Counted from the stretch's first letter, positions 8,270-18,397 are shown. The stretch: DNA of 64,000 bases from Streptomyces panaciradicis (GCF_023516615.1 NZ_JAMGBF010000031.1:1-64000), one strand, 5' to 3'. Numbers and translations: made by a program. The notes: generated by a model not told the origin, from the letters alone.

Positions 8270-8938
8270 TCAGATCCGCTGGATCCGCACGCTGCGCAGG
8301 ATGTTCGGGGACTGCGTGTCCCAGACACCGATCACCTGGTGACCGAGGGCGAAGGCCTCCTGGATCTGCTGGTGCAGCTGCGGAACGGGGTTGTTCAGGA
8401 CCCGGAACTGGCCGTTGATGCGCAGGTAGACCTGCTGCGGCTGGCCCTGCAGCGGCTGCGGGATGTCGACGAAGCCGTTCGCCACGCCGGAGGCGAGCGC
8501 CTGCGTCTGGACCTGCTGGATCACCTGCTGGACCACCGACTGCGCGAGCTGCGCCAGCTGCTGCTGGGTCTGCTGCTCCTGCTGCCGCGCCTGCTGGTCC
8601 TGCTGCTGCATCTGCTGGCCGAGCTGGCCCTGTTGCGGTCCGAACGGCTGCTGTTGCTGCTGCCCTAGCTGCTCCAGCAGCTGGTGGAAGGGCTGCTGCT
8701 GACCCAGCTGCTGCAGCTGCGGCATCATGCCGGCGCCGGGCCAGCCGGCGGACTGCTGCTGCCCGAACGGCTGCTGCTGGCCGTAGCCCTGCTGCTGCCC
8801 GAGGTTCTGCTGCCCGAGGTTCTGCTGCTCGAAGTTCTGCTGCTCGAAGTTCTGCTGCTCGTAGGGCGAGGTGCTGGGGAACGCCTGGCCGTGCCGGCCC
8901 TGCTGTTCCATGTGGCCCATCTGCGGGGTGATGCTCAT
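8270..8938 (-). CDS. Gln-rich protein with a C-terminal module shared with the neighbouring subtilase
   Basis: A 222-residue protein with no signal peptide or membrane helix. Residues 25-55 are EQQNF/GQQNL five-residue repeats, followed by a Gln-rich stretch to about 135. The ordered end (about 170-222) begins VYLRINGQFRVLNNPVPQLH. This end aligns with the last 50 residues of the subtilase encoded just upstream. ATG at 8938 follows GGAAGGTGAC. The 46-base gap suggests one operon, subtilase first. Function unknown: it could be a substrate, adaptor or scaffold of the protease. Confidence 0.75.
   Translation of the reverse strand: MSITPQMGHMEQQGRHGQAFPSTSPYEQQNFEQQNFEQQNLGQQNLGQQQGYGQQQPFGQQQSAGWPGAGMMPQLQQLGQQQPFHQLLEQLGQQQQQPFGPQQGQLGQQMQQQDQQARQQEQQTQQQLAQLAQSVVQQVIQQVQTQALASGVANGFVDIPQPLQGQPQQVYLRINGQFRVLNNPVPQLHQQIQEAFALGHQVIGVWDTQSPNILRSVRIQRI
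8801..8860 (-). repeat. Four 15-bp tandem repeats encoding the EQQNF/GQQNL units
   Basis: Four consecutive 15-base units of the form GARGTTCTGCTGCYC on the + strand occupy 8801-8815, 8816-8830, 8831-8845 and 8846-8860. The last two are identical. Copy number may vary between strains. Confidence 0.8.
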
Positions 8939-8984
8939 ACGGATGTCACCTTCCCTTGATGTGAGGCCTTGCCTTGCCGGACCG

Positions 8985-10709
8985 TCAGCCGGAGACCACC
9001 AGGCCGACGATCTCGTCGTCCGAGAACCACACCCGGACGTCGGGCCGTCCCCCCGCGAACGCGGCGTGCACCGCCTGGCGGAGCTCGGGGGACGGACGAT
9101 CGAGGTTGCGCCAGGCGCCGGCCACGAACAGGCGGAGCCTGGGCGGAAGTTCACGGGGGTAGGGCAGCAGCTCGTCCCAGTACCGCTCGGCGCGGCCCGA
9201 GCCGATCGCCTGCGGCAGCAGATGGGTGACGGCCGCCTTGATGTCGGGCCGGTTGCCGATCCGCTGGGAGGCGGGGCGGCCCGGTGCGTCCTGCTGCGCG
9301 GAGCCGGTGGCCCGCAGCACCAGCCGGGCCCGCTCCGGGGACATCGGTGGCTGGCCGGCCGCCTTGAGCATGCCCTGCAGCGCGGCCAGCGCGCCGACCA
9401 CCACCGGGGAGGCGGAGGAGGTCCCGGAGAACGTGTCCGTGTACCAGGCGATCTCCTCGGGTCCGCCCTGCAGATCGCCGGGCCGGTCCCAGGAGCCGCC
9501 GGTGGTCGTCACCTCACGGCCCCAGCCCTGCGCGTCCAGCCGGGCGCCGTAGTTGGAGAACGCCAGCCGGGAGCGGTCCGGGCCGTGGTCGCGGCCGTGT
9601 GTGCCGGGCGGTGGCGCGCCCGCGCCGACGAGGACGGCGGACGAGGACGGGTGGGAGGAGTTGAACGGGTTGCGCCACCACTCGGGGAATTCGTCCGGTC
9701 GGCGCTCGTAGAGAGCGTCGTCGAGCGACTCGGCGCCGTTGCCCGCCGCCTCGACGACCAGGACGCCCTTGGCGGTGGCGTACCGGATGGCCGCGAAGTC
9801 GTCCGGCCACCATTCGAGGGGGATGCAGCCGCGCTGGTCGTCGCGCTCGGCGTACTCGAACCGCGGCCCCGGCCGGTGCAGTTCGACCAGGACGACGTCG
9901 CCGGGGCCGAGCCGGTCGGCCGCCGCGTGGATCGCCGCCGCCGTGCCGATGCCCTGGAAGGAGGCGGCCGCGGTCACCGCGTCGGGCACGATGCCGTTCA
10001 CCCCGAACTCGCCCCGGTCGCCGCCGATCACGCCGATCACCGCGGTGCCGTGGTTGCGCCACGCGAGGTCGGTCAGGGGAGTGCCGACCACGACGCCGGC
10101 CAGCTTGGCGGCCAGGTCCTCATGGCCCAACTGCCAAGCGCCCTCGACGTCGATGACCGTCACCCCCTGACCGGTCCCACCGGGGCGCTGCCAGGCCCAG
10201 TGGGCGTCTACCCCCTCGGGGGCGGGGCGCAGGTAGCCCTGCCGGCCGCTGAAGTCCGGTGTGGCCGGGGCGCCTTCCTTCAGCCGGCCGCTGCCGCCGG
10301 TGACGGTGGCCGGCACCGCGCCCGGTTTCACGTACGCCGTCTCGATCCCCGGCAGCGCCGCGATCCGTGAACGCAGTTCCTGGGCGCGGCTCTCGCCGCC
10401 GCGCACCCGGTAGAACAGCGCGAGGTCGGGCACGCCCTGCTCGCCCGGCGGGGCGGAGGACTGCTGGAGCCGCTCCTCGCTGCCGAACAGCGGCTCCAGC
10501 GTGAGCTGTTCGTCGCCGAGGAACATCTCGAGCGCGGAGACGTCGGCGCCGGCCGCCGAGCGCACGCCCTCGGGCCGGGCGCGCAGCCTGGCCTCGGGGC
10601 GGGCGACGACGATCAGTTCCTGCTCGGCTCCGCGATAGGTGAATCCCGCTCCGTCGGGGCCCGGCCCGGAGGCTCCGGGGCCCTGCGCCGGCTGTACCTG
10701 GTCGCTCAT
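8985..10709 (-). CDS. S8-family subtilisin-like protease without a signal peptide
   Basis: A 574-residue subtilase. The triad reads Asp187 (VTVIDVEGAW), His220 (RNHGTAVIGV) and Ser431 (FSGTSSASPV). The first 150 residues resemble a propeptide or inhibitor-like region, but the N-terminus (MSDQVQPAQGPG) has no hydrophobic signal, so a cytoplasmic or non-classically exported enzyme is likely. The last 50 residues (from LRLFVAGAWR) match the C-terminus of the next gene's product. ATG at 10709 follows GAAGGGAG. It forms an operon with the Gln-rich gene. Substrates are unknown. Confidence 0.88.
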   Translation of the reverse strand: MSDQVQPAQGPGASGPGPDGAGFTYRGAEQELIVVARPEARLRARPEGVRSAAGADVSALEMFLGDEQLTLEPLFGSEERLQQSSAPPGEQGVPDLALFYRVRGGESRAQELRSRIAALPGIETAYVKPGAVPATVTGGSGRLKEGAPATPDFSGRQGYLRPAPEGVDAHWAWQRPGGTGQGVTVIDVEGAWQLGHEDLAAKLAGVVVGTPLTDLAWRNHGTAVIGVIGGDRGEFGVNGIVPDAVTAAASFQGIGTAAAIHAAADRLGPGDVVLVELHRPGPRFEYAERDDQRGCIPLEWWPDDFAAIRYATAKGVLVVEAAGNGAESLDDALYERRPDEFPEWWRNPFNSSHPSSSAVLVGAGAPPPGTHGRDHGPDRSRLAFSNYGARLDAQGWGREVTTTGGSWDRPGDLQGGPEEIAWYTDTFSGTSSASPVVVGALAALQGMLKAAGQPPMSPERARLVLRATGSAQQDAPGRPASQRIGNRPDIKAAVTHLLPQAIGSGRAERYWDELLPYPRELPPRLRLFVAGAWRNLDRPSPELRQAVHAAFAGGRPDVRVWFSDDEIVGLVVSG

Positions 10710-10801
10710 CGCTGCCGCTCCCTTCGGTCCGCGCGGGTGCGCCTTCGCTGCACAACCAAGCACTCCGACGGCGAGGCGTCCAGACCGTTTTCACCAACTC
10801 C

Positions 10802-10826
10802 GTTTGAAACAAGTTGAATTGGGTAA
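10802..10826 (+). promoter_or_regulatory. SigB-type promoter pointing at an intergenic terminator
   Basis: GTTT (10802-10805), 15 bases, then GGGTAA (10821-10826) fits the Streptomyces stress sigma factor pattern GNNT-N14-16-GGGTA. The nearest rightward element is the strong hairpin at 10907-10941, and no rightward gene follows, so a short RNA of about 100 bases is possible. Confidence 0.35.
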
Positions 10827-10906
10827 CGTGTGCAATCCGTCCGGAAAAAGATGTCACGCGTCAATCCGGCCAAAGGTCACGGACCGTCGCCGGAGTCCGG
10901 GGACAC

Positions 10907-10941
10907 GAGAGGGGCGGTGCGCCCGGCGCACCGCCCCTCTC
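10907..10941. terminator. Terminator after the PAC2-family gene
   Basis: A perfect 16-bp stem, GAGAGGGGCGGTGCGC (10907-10922) with its complement (10926-10941), and a 3-base loop. It lies 3 bases past the stop of the minus-strand PAC2 gene and could also end a rightward transcript. Confidence 0.85.
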
Positions 10942-10943
10942 GG

Positions 10944-11849
10944 TCACTCCTCGGAGGAATCGTCGTCCTCCCCGCCGGGTTTCGGCGGAGTCGTCGGCGG
11001 TTTCGTGTGCCCGTCCCGCCGCCGCAGATACCGCTCGAACTCCCGGGCGATCGCCTCGCCGGACGCCTCCGGCAGCTCCGCGGTGTCCCGGGCCTCCTCC
11101 AGCGTCTGCACGTACTCGGCGACCTCGCTGTCCTCCGCGGCCAGCTGGTCCACGCCCACCTGCCAGGCGCGCGCGTCCTCGGGCAGCTCGCCCAGCGGGA
11201 TGCGCACGTCGATCAGGTCCTCCAGCCGGTTCAGCAGCGCCAGCGTCGCCTTGGGGTTGGGCGGCTGCGACACGTAGTGCGGCACGGCCGCCCACAGGCT
11301 GACCGCCGGCACGCCCGCGTGCGTGCAGGCCTCCTGGAGGACGCCGACGATGCCCGTGGGGCCCTCGTACTTGGTCTCCTCCAGGTCCATCCGCTGAGCC
11401 AGGTCGGCGTCGGACGTCGTTCCGCTGATCGGGACCGGCCGCGTGTGCGGGGTGTCGCCCAGCAGGGCGCCGAGGATGACGACCAGCTCCACGCCCAGCT
11501 CGTGCGCGAAGCCCAGCAGTTCGTTGCAGAACGAACGCCACCGCATCGACGGCTCGATGCCCCGCACCAGCACGAGGTCGCGCGGCTTGTCACCGCCCAC
11601 CCGCACCACCGACAACCTTGTTGTCGGCCAGGTGATCTTGCGTACTCCCGCGTCCATCCACACCGTGGGGCGGTTCACCTGGAAGTCGTAGTAGTCCTCG
11701 GCGTCGAGCGCCGCGAACACCTCGCCCTTCCACTCCCTGTCCAGATGCCCGACCGCGGCGGAGGCTGCGTCACCGGCATCGTTCCAGCCCTCGAACGCGG
11801 CCACCATGACCGGGTCGATCAGCTCGGGAACCCCCTCGAGCTCGATCAC
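10944..11849 (-). CDS. PAC2 (proteasome assembly chaperone) family protein
   Basis: A 301-residue member of the PAC2 family. Actinobacterial members resemble archaeal/eukaryotic proteasome assembly chaperones in fold, but a role in proteasome assembly is not established. Family marks are the start ELIDPVMVAAFEGWNDAGDAA and the segment RDLVLVRGIEPSMRW. The C-terminus is a disordered Pro/Asp/Glu tail. GTG at 11849 follows GGAAGGAGG with 6 bases spacing. From memory, the Streptomyces coelicolor gene at this position (SCO1662) was reported as ParJ, a partner of the segregation ATPase ParA; I cannot check this here. Confidence 0.85.
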   Translation of the reverse strand: MIELEGVPELIDPVMVAAFEGWNDAGDAASAAVGHLDREWKGEVFAALDAEDYYDFQVNRPTVWMDAGVRKITWPTTRLSVVRVGGDKPRDLVLVRGIEPSMRWRSFCNELLGFAHELGVELVVILGALLGDTPHTRPVPISGTTSDADLAQRMDLEETKYEGPTGIVGVLQEACTHAGVPAVSLWAAVPHYVSQPPNPKATLALLNRLEDLIDVRIPLGELPEDARAWQVGVDQLAAEDSEVAEYVQTLEEARDTAELPEASGEAIAREFERYLRRRDGHTKPPTTPPKPGGEDDDSSEE

Positions 11850-12015
11850 CCAGTGCCTCCTTCCGACGTGCCCTCGCTTGACCCACCAACCTTACGGCGT
11901 TCCGCGGGGGCGCCCGCAGCCCCCTTGCACGGGGGAGTGAACGGATCACTGCCCCGTACGGATGCCCCGGACACCCAAGATCGCCACCCCGGGCCACCCC
12001 TCGGCGGCAGGCCGC

Positions 12016-12687
12016 TCACAGCGACGACCGCAGCCACTGCTCCACGCTCGCGATGTGCACCGTCGCCCAGGACCGCGCCGCCTCCGCGTCCCGGTCCCGC
12101 AGGGCCGACAGGATCGCCCGGTGCTCGCGCAGGGTGCGGCTGACGGCGTCCTCCTGGGTCAGACCGCGCCAGATCCGGGCCCGGGTGGTGGGACCCGACA
12201 GGCCGTCCAGCAGTGAGCACAGCACCGAGTTGCCCGAGCTCTGCACGATGCCCCGGTGGAAGTCGAGGTCGCAGGCGACCAGTTCCTCCACCGAGGGGGC
12301 GTCCCCGAGCTTTTCCAACTGGGCGGAGAGCGCGTCCAGTTGCTGCTCGCTGATCCGGGAGGCCGCCATCGCCGTCGCGGCCGGCTCCAGGATGCGGCGC
12401 ACCGCCAGGAACTCCAGGACGGTGTCGTCGCGGTGGAAGTCCACGACGAAGCTCAGCGCCTCCAGCAGCAGTTGGGGGTCCAGGCTCGTCACATAGGTGC
12501 CGTCGCCCTGCCGCACGTCCAGGATCCGGATCAGCGACAGGGCGCGGACGGCCTCGCGCAGGGAGTTGCGGGACAGGCCCAGCTCGGAGGCGAGTTCGCT
12601 CTCCTTGGGCAGCCGGTCGCCCGGGCGCAGCGCCCCGGAGACGATCATGCCCTTGATCTTCTCGATCGCCTCGTCGGTGACTGCCAT
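12016..12687 (-). CDS. GntR/FadR-family transcription regulator
   Basis: A 223-residue regulator with an N-terminal winged helix (about 10-70: KIKGMIVSGALRPGDRLPKE, then LGLSRNSLREAVRAL) and a helical FCD ligand domain (about 85-215). FCD regulators sense small carboxylic acids, and many bind a metal; DLDFHRGI and the late TVHIASVEQW carry likely ligand histidines. ATG at 12687 follows GAGGGAGG; longer in-frame starts lack a site. It stands between the glp operon terminator and the PAC2 gene; its target is unknown. Confidence 0.9.
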   Translation of the reverse strand: MAVTDEAIEKIKGMIVSGALRPGDRLPKESELASELGLSRNSLREAVRALSLIRILDVRQGDGTYVTSLDPQLLLEALSFVVDFHRDDTVLEFLAVRRILEPAATAMAASRISEQQLDALSAQLEKLGDAPSVEELVACDLDFHRGIVQSSGNSVLCSLLDGLSGPTTRARIWRGLTQEDAVSRTLREHRAILSALRDRDAEAARSWATVHIASVEQWLRSSL

Positions 12688-12809
12688 GACCGGCCTCCCT
12701 CTCGCCCATCCCTGTCGCCGCACCGTGCCGAGACCTCGGATGTCTGACCTCATTATGTGCCCGCCCAGGTACCCGCCTCCAGGTCGGCGGCCGGCGCCCG
12801 CGGGCACGC

Positions 12810-12847
12810 GAGAGGGGCGGCTCCGTCGGCAGGGAGCCGCCCCTCTC
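12810..12847. terminator. Terminator of the glycerol operon
   Basis: A perfect 15-bp stem, GAGAGGGGCGGCTCC (12810-12824) with its complement (12833-12847), and an 8-base loop. It lies 78 bases past the glpD stop on the minus strand and before the GntR gene. Confidence 0.85.
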
Positions 12848-12925
12848 ACCGGGGTCCGGCGCCCCGGGGAGAGGGGCCGTTCCCGTCCGTGCCGGCCCCC
12901 GGTCGGGTGGAGGGCCGGTGCGCGG

Positions 12926-14542
12926 TCACTTCTCGTCGAGCAGGTCCTGGACCTTGGCGCGCACCTCGTCCGTGGCCAGGCCGCGGATCGTCAGCGTCGT
13001 CCGGCGGCGCAGCACGTCGTCGGGCGTCTCGGCCCACTCGTTGTCCCGGGCGTAGACGACCTGCGCCCAGATCTCCGGGGCGTCGGGGTGGACCCGCCGG
13101 CCCAGCTCCGGGTTCTCGTTCGCCAGCCGCGCGATATCGAAGGCCAGCGAACCGTAGTGCGTGGCCAGGTGCTTGGCGGTGTCGGCGGCCATGCGCGGCC
13201 CGGGCGCCGGGTTGTCCACCAGCAGCCGGTGCGCGACCGCGCGCGGGTTGGCGACACCGGGCAGCGGCAGCTTCCTGGGCAGGGAGGCGATCGGCTCGAA
13301 GTCGTCACCGAGCGGAGCGCCCGGCAGGGCCTCCAGCTTCTTCATGACCGTACGGCCGATGTGCCGGAAGGTCGTCCACTTGCCGCCCGCGACGGACAGC
13401 ATCCCGCCCCGGCCCTCGGAGACGACCGTCTCGCGCTTGGCCTTGGCGGTGTCGCCGGGGCCGCCCGGCAGCACGCGCAGACCCGCGAAGGAGTACGTGA
13501 TCAGGTCACGGGACAGCTGCTGGTCGCGGACCGAGAACGCGGCCTCGTCCAGGATCTGGGCTATGTCCTTCTCGGTGACCGCGACGTCCGCCGGGTCGCC
13601 CTCGAACTCCTCGTCGGTCGTGCCGAGCAGCAGCATGTCCTCCCAGGGGAGGGCGAAGGTGATGCGGTACTTGTCGATGGGGGTCGCCAGCGCGGCCTTC
13701 CACGGAGAGGTCCGCTTCAGGACCAGGTGCGCGCCCTTCGACAGCCGGATCGACGGGGCGGCGTTCGGGTCCTCCATCCGGCGCAGGTGGTCGACCCACG
13801 GGCCGGTCGCGTTCAGCACCAGACGGGCGTTCACACCGAACTCGTCGCCCGTCGTACGGTCCTTCAGGTCCGCGCCCGTCACCCGGCCCCGGGTGAACCG
13901 CAGCCCGGTCACCTCGGCGTGGTTGAGGACGACGGCGCCCGCCTCGACGGCCGCGCGGACCGTCATCAGCGCCATGCGGGCGTCGTTCATCTGGTCGTCG
14001 CCGTAGACGGCGACGGCCTTGAGGTTGTCGGTGCGCAGCTCCGGCACGTCCTGCGCGGCCCGCGCGGGGGACAGCAGGTGGCCGACGCCGTCACCGAACG
14101 CGGAGAGCGCGGAGTAGGCGAAGACGCCCGCCCCGAGCTTCGCCGCGCCGTGCGGACCGCCCTTGTACACGGGGAGGTAGAACGTGAGCGGGTTCGCCAG
14201 GTGGGGAGCCACCTGGCGGGAGACCGCACGGCGCTCGAAGTGGTTCTCCGCCACCAGCTTCACCGCGCCGGTCTGCAGGTAGCGCAGACCGCCGTGGAGC
14301 AGCTTGGAGGAGGCGGAGGAGGTGGCGCCGGCGAAGTCGCCGGCGTCGACCAGAGCCACCCTGAGGCCGGACTGCGCGGCGTGCCAGGCGGTGGAGATGC
14401 CCAGGATGCCGCCGCCGATCACGAGAAGGTCGTACGACGCCTTGGAGAGCTGCTCCCGGGTCTCGGCGCGGCTCGGGTTGGAGCCGGAGGCCGGGTGCGT
14501 ACCGAGGGCAGGCACGGACTGCAGGGTGGTCTGACTGGTCAT
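12926..14542 (-). CDS. glpD: Aerobic glycerol-3-phosphate dehydrogenase
   Basis: A 538-residue FAD-dependent dehydrogenase that oxidises sn-glycerol 3-phosphate to dihydroxyacetone phosphate and passes electrons to the quinone pool at the membrane. The FAD-binding GGGILG is at 43-48, followed by STAWHAAQSGLRVALVDAGDFAGATSS; the DAO C-terminal domain follows from about 400. It is the last gene of the glpF-glpK-glpD operon, 48 bases after glpK, and ends at the 12810-12847 hairpin. It corresponds to gylB of the classic Streptomyces gyl operon as I recall it. Confidence 0.96.
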   Translation of the reverse strand: MTSQTTLQSVPALGTHPASGSNPSRAETREQLSKASYDLLVIGGGILGISTAWHAAQSGLRVALVDAGDFAGATSSASSKLLHGGLRYLQTGAVKLVAENHFERRAVSRQVAPHLANPLTFYLPVYKGGPHGAAKLGAGVFAYSALSAFGDGVGHLLSPARAAQDVPELRTDNLKAVAVYGDDQMNDARMALMTVRAAVEAGAVVLNHAEVTGLRFTRGRVTGADLKDRTTGDEFGVNARLVLNATGPWVDHLRRMEDPNAAPSIRLSKGAHLVLKRTSPWKAALATPIDKYRITFALPWEDMLLLGTTDEEFEGDPADVAVTEKDIAQILDEAAFSVRDQQLSRDLITYSFAGLRVLPGGPGDTAKAKRETVVSEGRGGMLSVAGGKWTTFRHIGRTVMKKLEALPGAPLGDDFEPIASLPRKLPLPGVANPRAVAHRLLVDNPAPGPRMAADTAKHLATHYGSLAFDIARLANENPELGRRVHPDAPEIWAQVVYARDNEWAETPDDVLRRRTTLTIRGLATDEVRAKVQDLLDEK

Positions 14543-14590
14543 GTCGGGTTCTTACTCCTCATCGGAGCCGCGAGCCTTGCGGGGCGCTCG

Positions 14591-16129
<1,539 letters not shown>

Positions 16130-16177
16130 TGTGTGCTCCTGGGTTCCGTGAGATGGGGGAAGGTCTACCGAGTTGCT

Positions 16178-16972
16178 TTAGGCGAAAGCGACGTTGTAGA
16201 TGCCTGCAGCGATCGCGCCGCCGATCAGCGGACCGACCACCGGGATCCAGGCGTAGCCCCAGTCGGAGCCGCCCTTGTTGGGCAGGGGCAGGAGGGCGTG
16301 CACGATGCGCGGACCCAGGTCACGGGCCGGGTTGATCGCGTAGCCCGTCGGGCCGCCGAGGGAGAGACCGATCGAGACGACCACGAGCGCGGTGATCAGC
16401 GCGCCCAGGGTGCCCAGGCCGTTGCCCTTGTCGTTGAGGCCCTGCGTGAGCACGGCCAGGACCAGCACGATGGTGCCGATGATCTCCGTGGCGAGGTTCT
16501 GCCACACGACACGGATCTCCGGACCGGTGGAGAAGACGCCGAGGACCGGGCCCGCGCCCTTCTCCTGCGCCTCCACGGCCTTGGCCGTCGTGGCCTGCGC
16601 ACCGGGGCCGCCGACGATCTCCTTGTCGGTCAGGTGCGCGTGGAACTGGCCGTAGTAGGCGACCCACACCAGGGTCGCGCCGATCGCGGCGCCGAGCAGC
16701 TGGCCGGCCCAGTAGACCGGGACGTTGCTCCAGTCACCGTCCTTGATGGCGAGCGCGAGCGTCACGGCCGGGTTGAGGTGGGCGCCGGACAGCGGCGCCG
16801 AGGTGTAGACGGCCGTCAGCACGGCGAAGCCCCACCCGAAGGTGATGGCGAGCCAGCCGGCGTTGCGCGCCTTGGAGGCCTTCAGCGTGACGGCCGCGCA
16901 GACGCCGCCGCCGAGCAGGATGAGTATGGCGGTACCGATGGTCTCGCCGATGAAGATGTCGGAGCTGGACAC
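16178..16972 (-). CDS. glpF: Glycerol facilitator (aquaglyceroporin)
   Basis: A 264-residue MIP-family channel for glycerol uptake. Both half-helix motifs are present: NPA at 67-69 (HLNPAVT) and NPARD near residue 215 ([11 protein letters not shown]), the second Asp being typical of glycerol-conducting members. A 25-residue hydrophilic insertion ([19 protein letters not shown]) lies between TM3 and TM4. GTG at 16972 follows AAAGGAG with 8-9 bases spacing. First gene of the glycerol operon; the region upstream carries a GylR-like operator. Confidence 0.95.
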   Translation of the reverse strand: MSSSDIFIGETIGTAILILLGGGVCAAVTLKASKARNAGWLAITFGWGFAVLTAVYTSAPLSGAHLNPAVTLALAIKDGDWSNVPVYWAGQLLGAAIGATLVWVAYYGQFHAHLTDKEIVGGPGAQATTAKAVEAQEKGAGPVLGVFSTGPEIRVVWQNLATEIIGTIVLVLAVLTQGLNDKGNGLGTLGALITALVVVSIGLSLGGPTGYAINPARDLGPRIVHALLPLPNKGGSDWGYAWIPVVGPLIGGAIAAGIYNVAFA

Positions 16973-17100
16973 CCGCGACTCCTTTGTCCTTCGTCCAGGG
17001 GACCGAACCCCGGGTCCCTCCGGAGGTTCGAGCTGCCCTCGGGGTGAGAGCGGTGTCGGCCCTTGGCGTTGTCACACTCTAACGCGTATTGCCGGTAGGT

Positions 17101-17117
17101 GTTCGACAATGCCGACC
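17101..17117. promoter_or_regulatory. Candidate GylR operator before glpF
   Basis: GTTCGACAATGCCGACC matches 15 of 17 positions of the perfect palindrome GTTCGGCAATGCCGAAC found before gylR. It would cover the -35 region of the glpF promoter, so bound regulator would block transcription. Confidence 0.6.
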
Positions 17118-17293
17118 GATGGACGGGAGTCTCGCCGCGGCGTCACGTGTGCGTCAAGAGTTCTGTTGTCGAAAGCACGATCGTTACTGATTGCCGTGAG
17201 TCGTCGATCTTGCTGGTCAGATGCGTACGGCGGAGTAACAAGCACCCTGCGTACCGGCCGGGTGGTACGTCCGTTGTGTCAGGGTACGGGTGA

Positions 17294-17323
17294 GACCGGG
17301 ACGCGCCCAGAGGCGTCCCGGTC
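17294..17323 (-). terminator. Terminator of gylR
   Basis: A perfect 11-bp stem, GACCGGGACGC (17294-17304) with its complement (17313-17323), and an 8-base loop, 14 bases past the gylR stop. Confidence 0.8.
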
Positions 17324-17337
17324 ATCGAACCGCCGGT

Positions 17338-18111
17338 TCAGAAGCGCCCGGCTCCCAGATCCCGCGAGACGGCGCGGGCGCAGTCCCGCACGGCGGCGAT
17401 CAGCTCGGGGCGCAGCGCGTCCTTCTCCTCGGCCCGGCACAGCCGTTCCACGGCGCCGGTGATGCCGACCGCGCCGACCGGCATGCGCCGCCGGTCGTGG
17501 ATGGGCGCGGCGACGGACGCCACGCCCTCCCAGGTCTCCTCGACGTCGGCCGCGTACCCACGCGCGCGCGTGATGTCGAGGATGTGCTCGAAGTCCTCCG
17601 CCTCGCACACCGTGCGGTCGGTGAACGGCTTGCGGTCGGCCTCCATCGCCTCGCTGTGCGCGACCGGGTCGTAGGCCGACAGGACCTTGCCCAGGGCCGT
17701 GGAGTGCAGCGGCTGCATGGCCCCTATCTCCAGCACCTGCCGGCTGTCGTCGGGCCGGAAGACGTGGTGCACGATCAGCACGCCCTGCTGGTGCAGCACC
17801 CCGAGGTACACGCTCTCGCCGCTGGAGCGGGCCAGGTCGTCCGTCCACACCAGGGCACGCGCGCGCAGCTCGTGGACGTCCAGATAGGTGGTGCCCAGCC
17901 GCAGCAGCTCCGCTCCCAGCTGATAGCGCCCGGAGGCCTCGTCCTGCTCGACGAAACCCTCCTGCTGGAGGGTGCGCAGTATGCCGTGGGCGGTGCCCTT
18001 GGCGAGACTGAGCGACGAGGCGATGTCCGAGAGGCCGAGCCGCCGCTCGCCGCCCGCGAGCAGCCGCAGCATCGCGGCCGCCCGTTCGAGCGACTGGATG
18101 TTCCGTGCCAT
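17338..18111 (-). CDS. gylR: IclR-family regulator of the glycerol operon
   Basis: A 257-residue IclR-family repressor. The N-terminal helix-turn-helix is at about 20-75 (LSDIASSLSLAKGTAHGILRTLQQEGF) and the effector domain follows from about 85. It matches the known Streptomyces GylR in sequence (MARNIQSLERAAAMLRLLAGG) and in position beside glpFKD. In S. coelicolor GylR controls glycerol-inducible expression. ATG at 18111 has GGAGG 10 bases upstream; a longer in-frame start would cross the operator region. Its own promoter holds a perfect palindrome, so autoregulation is likely. Confidence 0.95.
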   Translation of the reverse strand: MARNIQSLERAAAMLRLLAGGERRLGLSDIASSLSLAKGTAHGILRTLQQEGFVEQDEASGRYQLGAELLRLGTTYLDVHELRARALVWTDDLARSSGESVYLGVLHQQGVLIVHHVFRPDDSRQVLEIGAMQPLHSTALGKVLSAYDPVAHSEAMEADRKPFTDRTVCEAEDFEHILDITRARGYAADVEETWEGVASVAAPIHDRRRMPVGAVGITGAVERLCRAEEKDALRPELIAAVRDCARAVSRDLGAGRF

Positions 18112-18165
18112 CGCCGTACTGCCTCCGTCCCCTTCGAACGTCGACGTAACGTCGTCGTTGCCACC

Positions 18166-18182
18166 GTTCGGCAATGCCGAAC
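18166..18182. promoter_or_regulatory. Candidate GylR operator at the gylR promoter
   Basis: GTTCGGCAATGCCGAAC is a perfect 17-bp palindrome. A minus-strand -10 box TAGTGT (18186-18181) abuts it, placing the site over the start of gylR transcription. The near-identical site before glpF supports a shared regulator. Confidence 0.65.
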
Positions 18183-18397
18183 ACTACCGGTCCATGCCGA
18201 CCCACCGCTAATACTCGTACGGCACCTGTTGTGTCACACGTCTCCCCCCAGGTACCTGTCGGCCATCCCGGTCCGCCTCGTGGACGCCCCGAACGCGGGG
18301 CGGCCCACCCGGTTACTCTGGCCAGGTGCGCCCACCGCGGAGAGTTCCACGGAACGCGCAAAGCCGACAGCCGTCGCACCATAAGGGAGCCCCTTTC

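Larger units (their letters stand above)
16973..17337. promoter_or_regulatory. Control region between gylR and the glycerol operon
   Basis: This 365-base stretch holds no gene. On the minus strand it contains a -10 box TAGAGT (17081-17076), whose -35 region overlaps the GylR-like site at 17101-17117. A further half-site TTGTCGAA lies near 17165-17172. The gylR terminator hairpin is at its right end. Confidence 0.6.

Noticed and set aside
8500-8880. Gln-rich repeats considered as a CRISPR-like or VNTR non-coding array
   Set aside because: The repeats are in frame, encode EQQNF units and have no spacers, so they belong to the protein gene.
11596-11622. Adjacent TTGTCGG and CACCGACAA in the PAC2 gene
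   Set aside because: Coding sequence with no -10 box in either direction.
14031-14054. TTGTCGGTG inside glpD
   Set aside because: The upstream box of a RecA-NDp promoter matches, but no TANNNT lies 8 bases downstream.
18183-18397. Possible cobalamin or SAM-type riboswitch before metH
   Set aside because: I could not find the conserved B12-box or a SAM-family core; only ordinary GC-rich pairing is visible.
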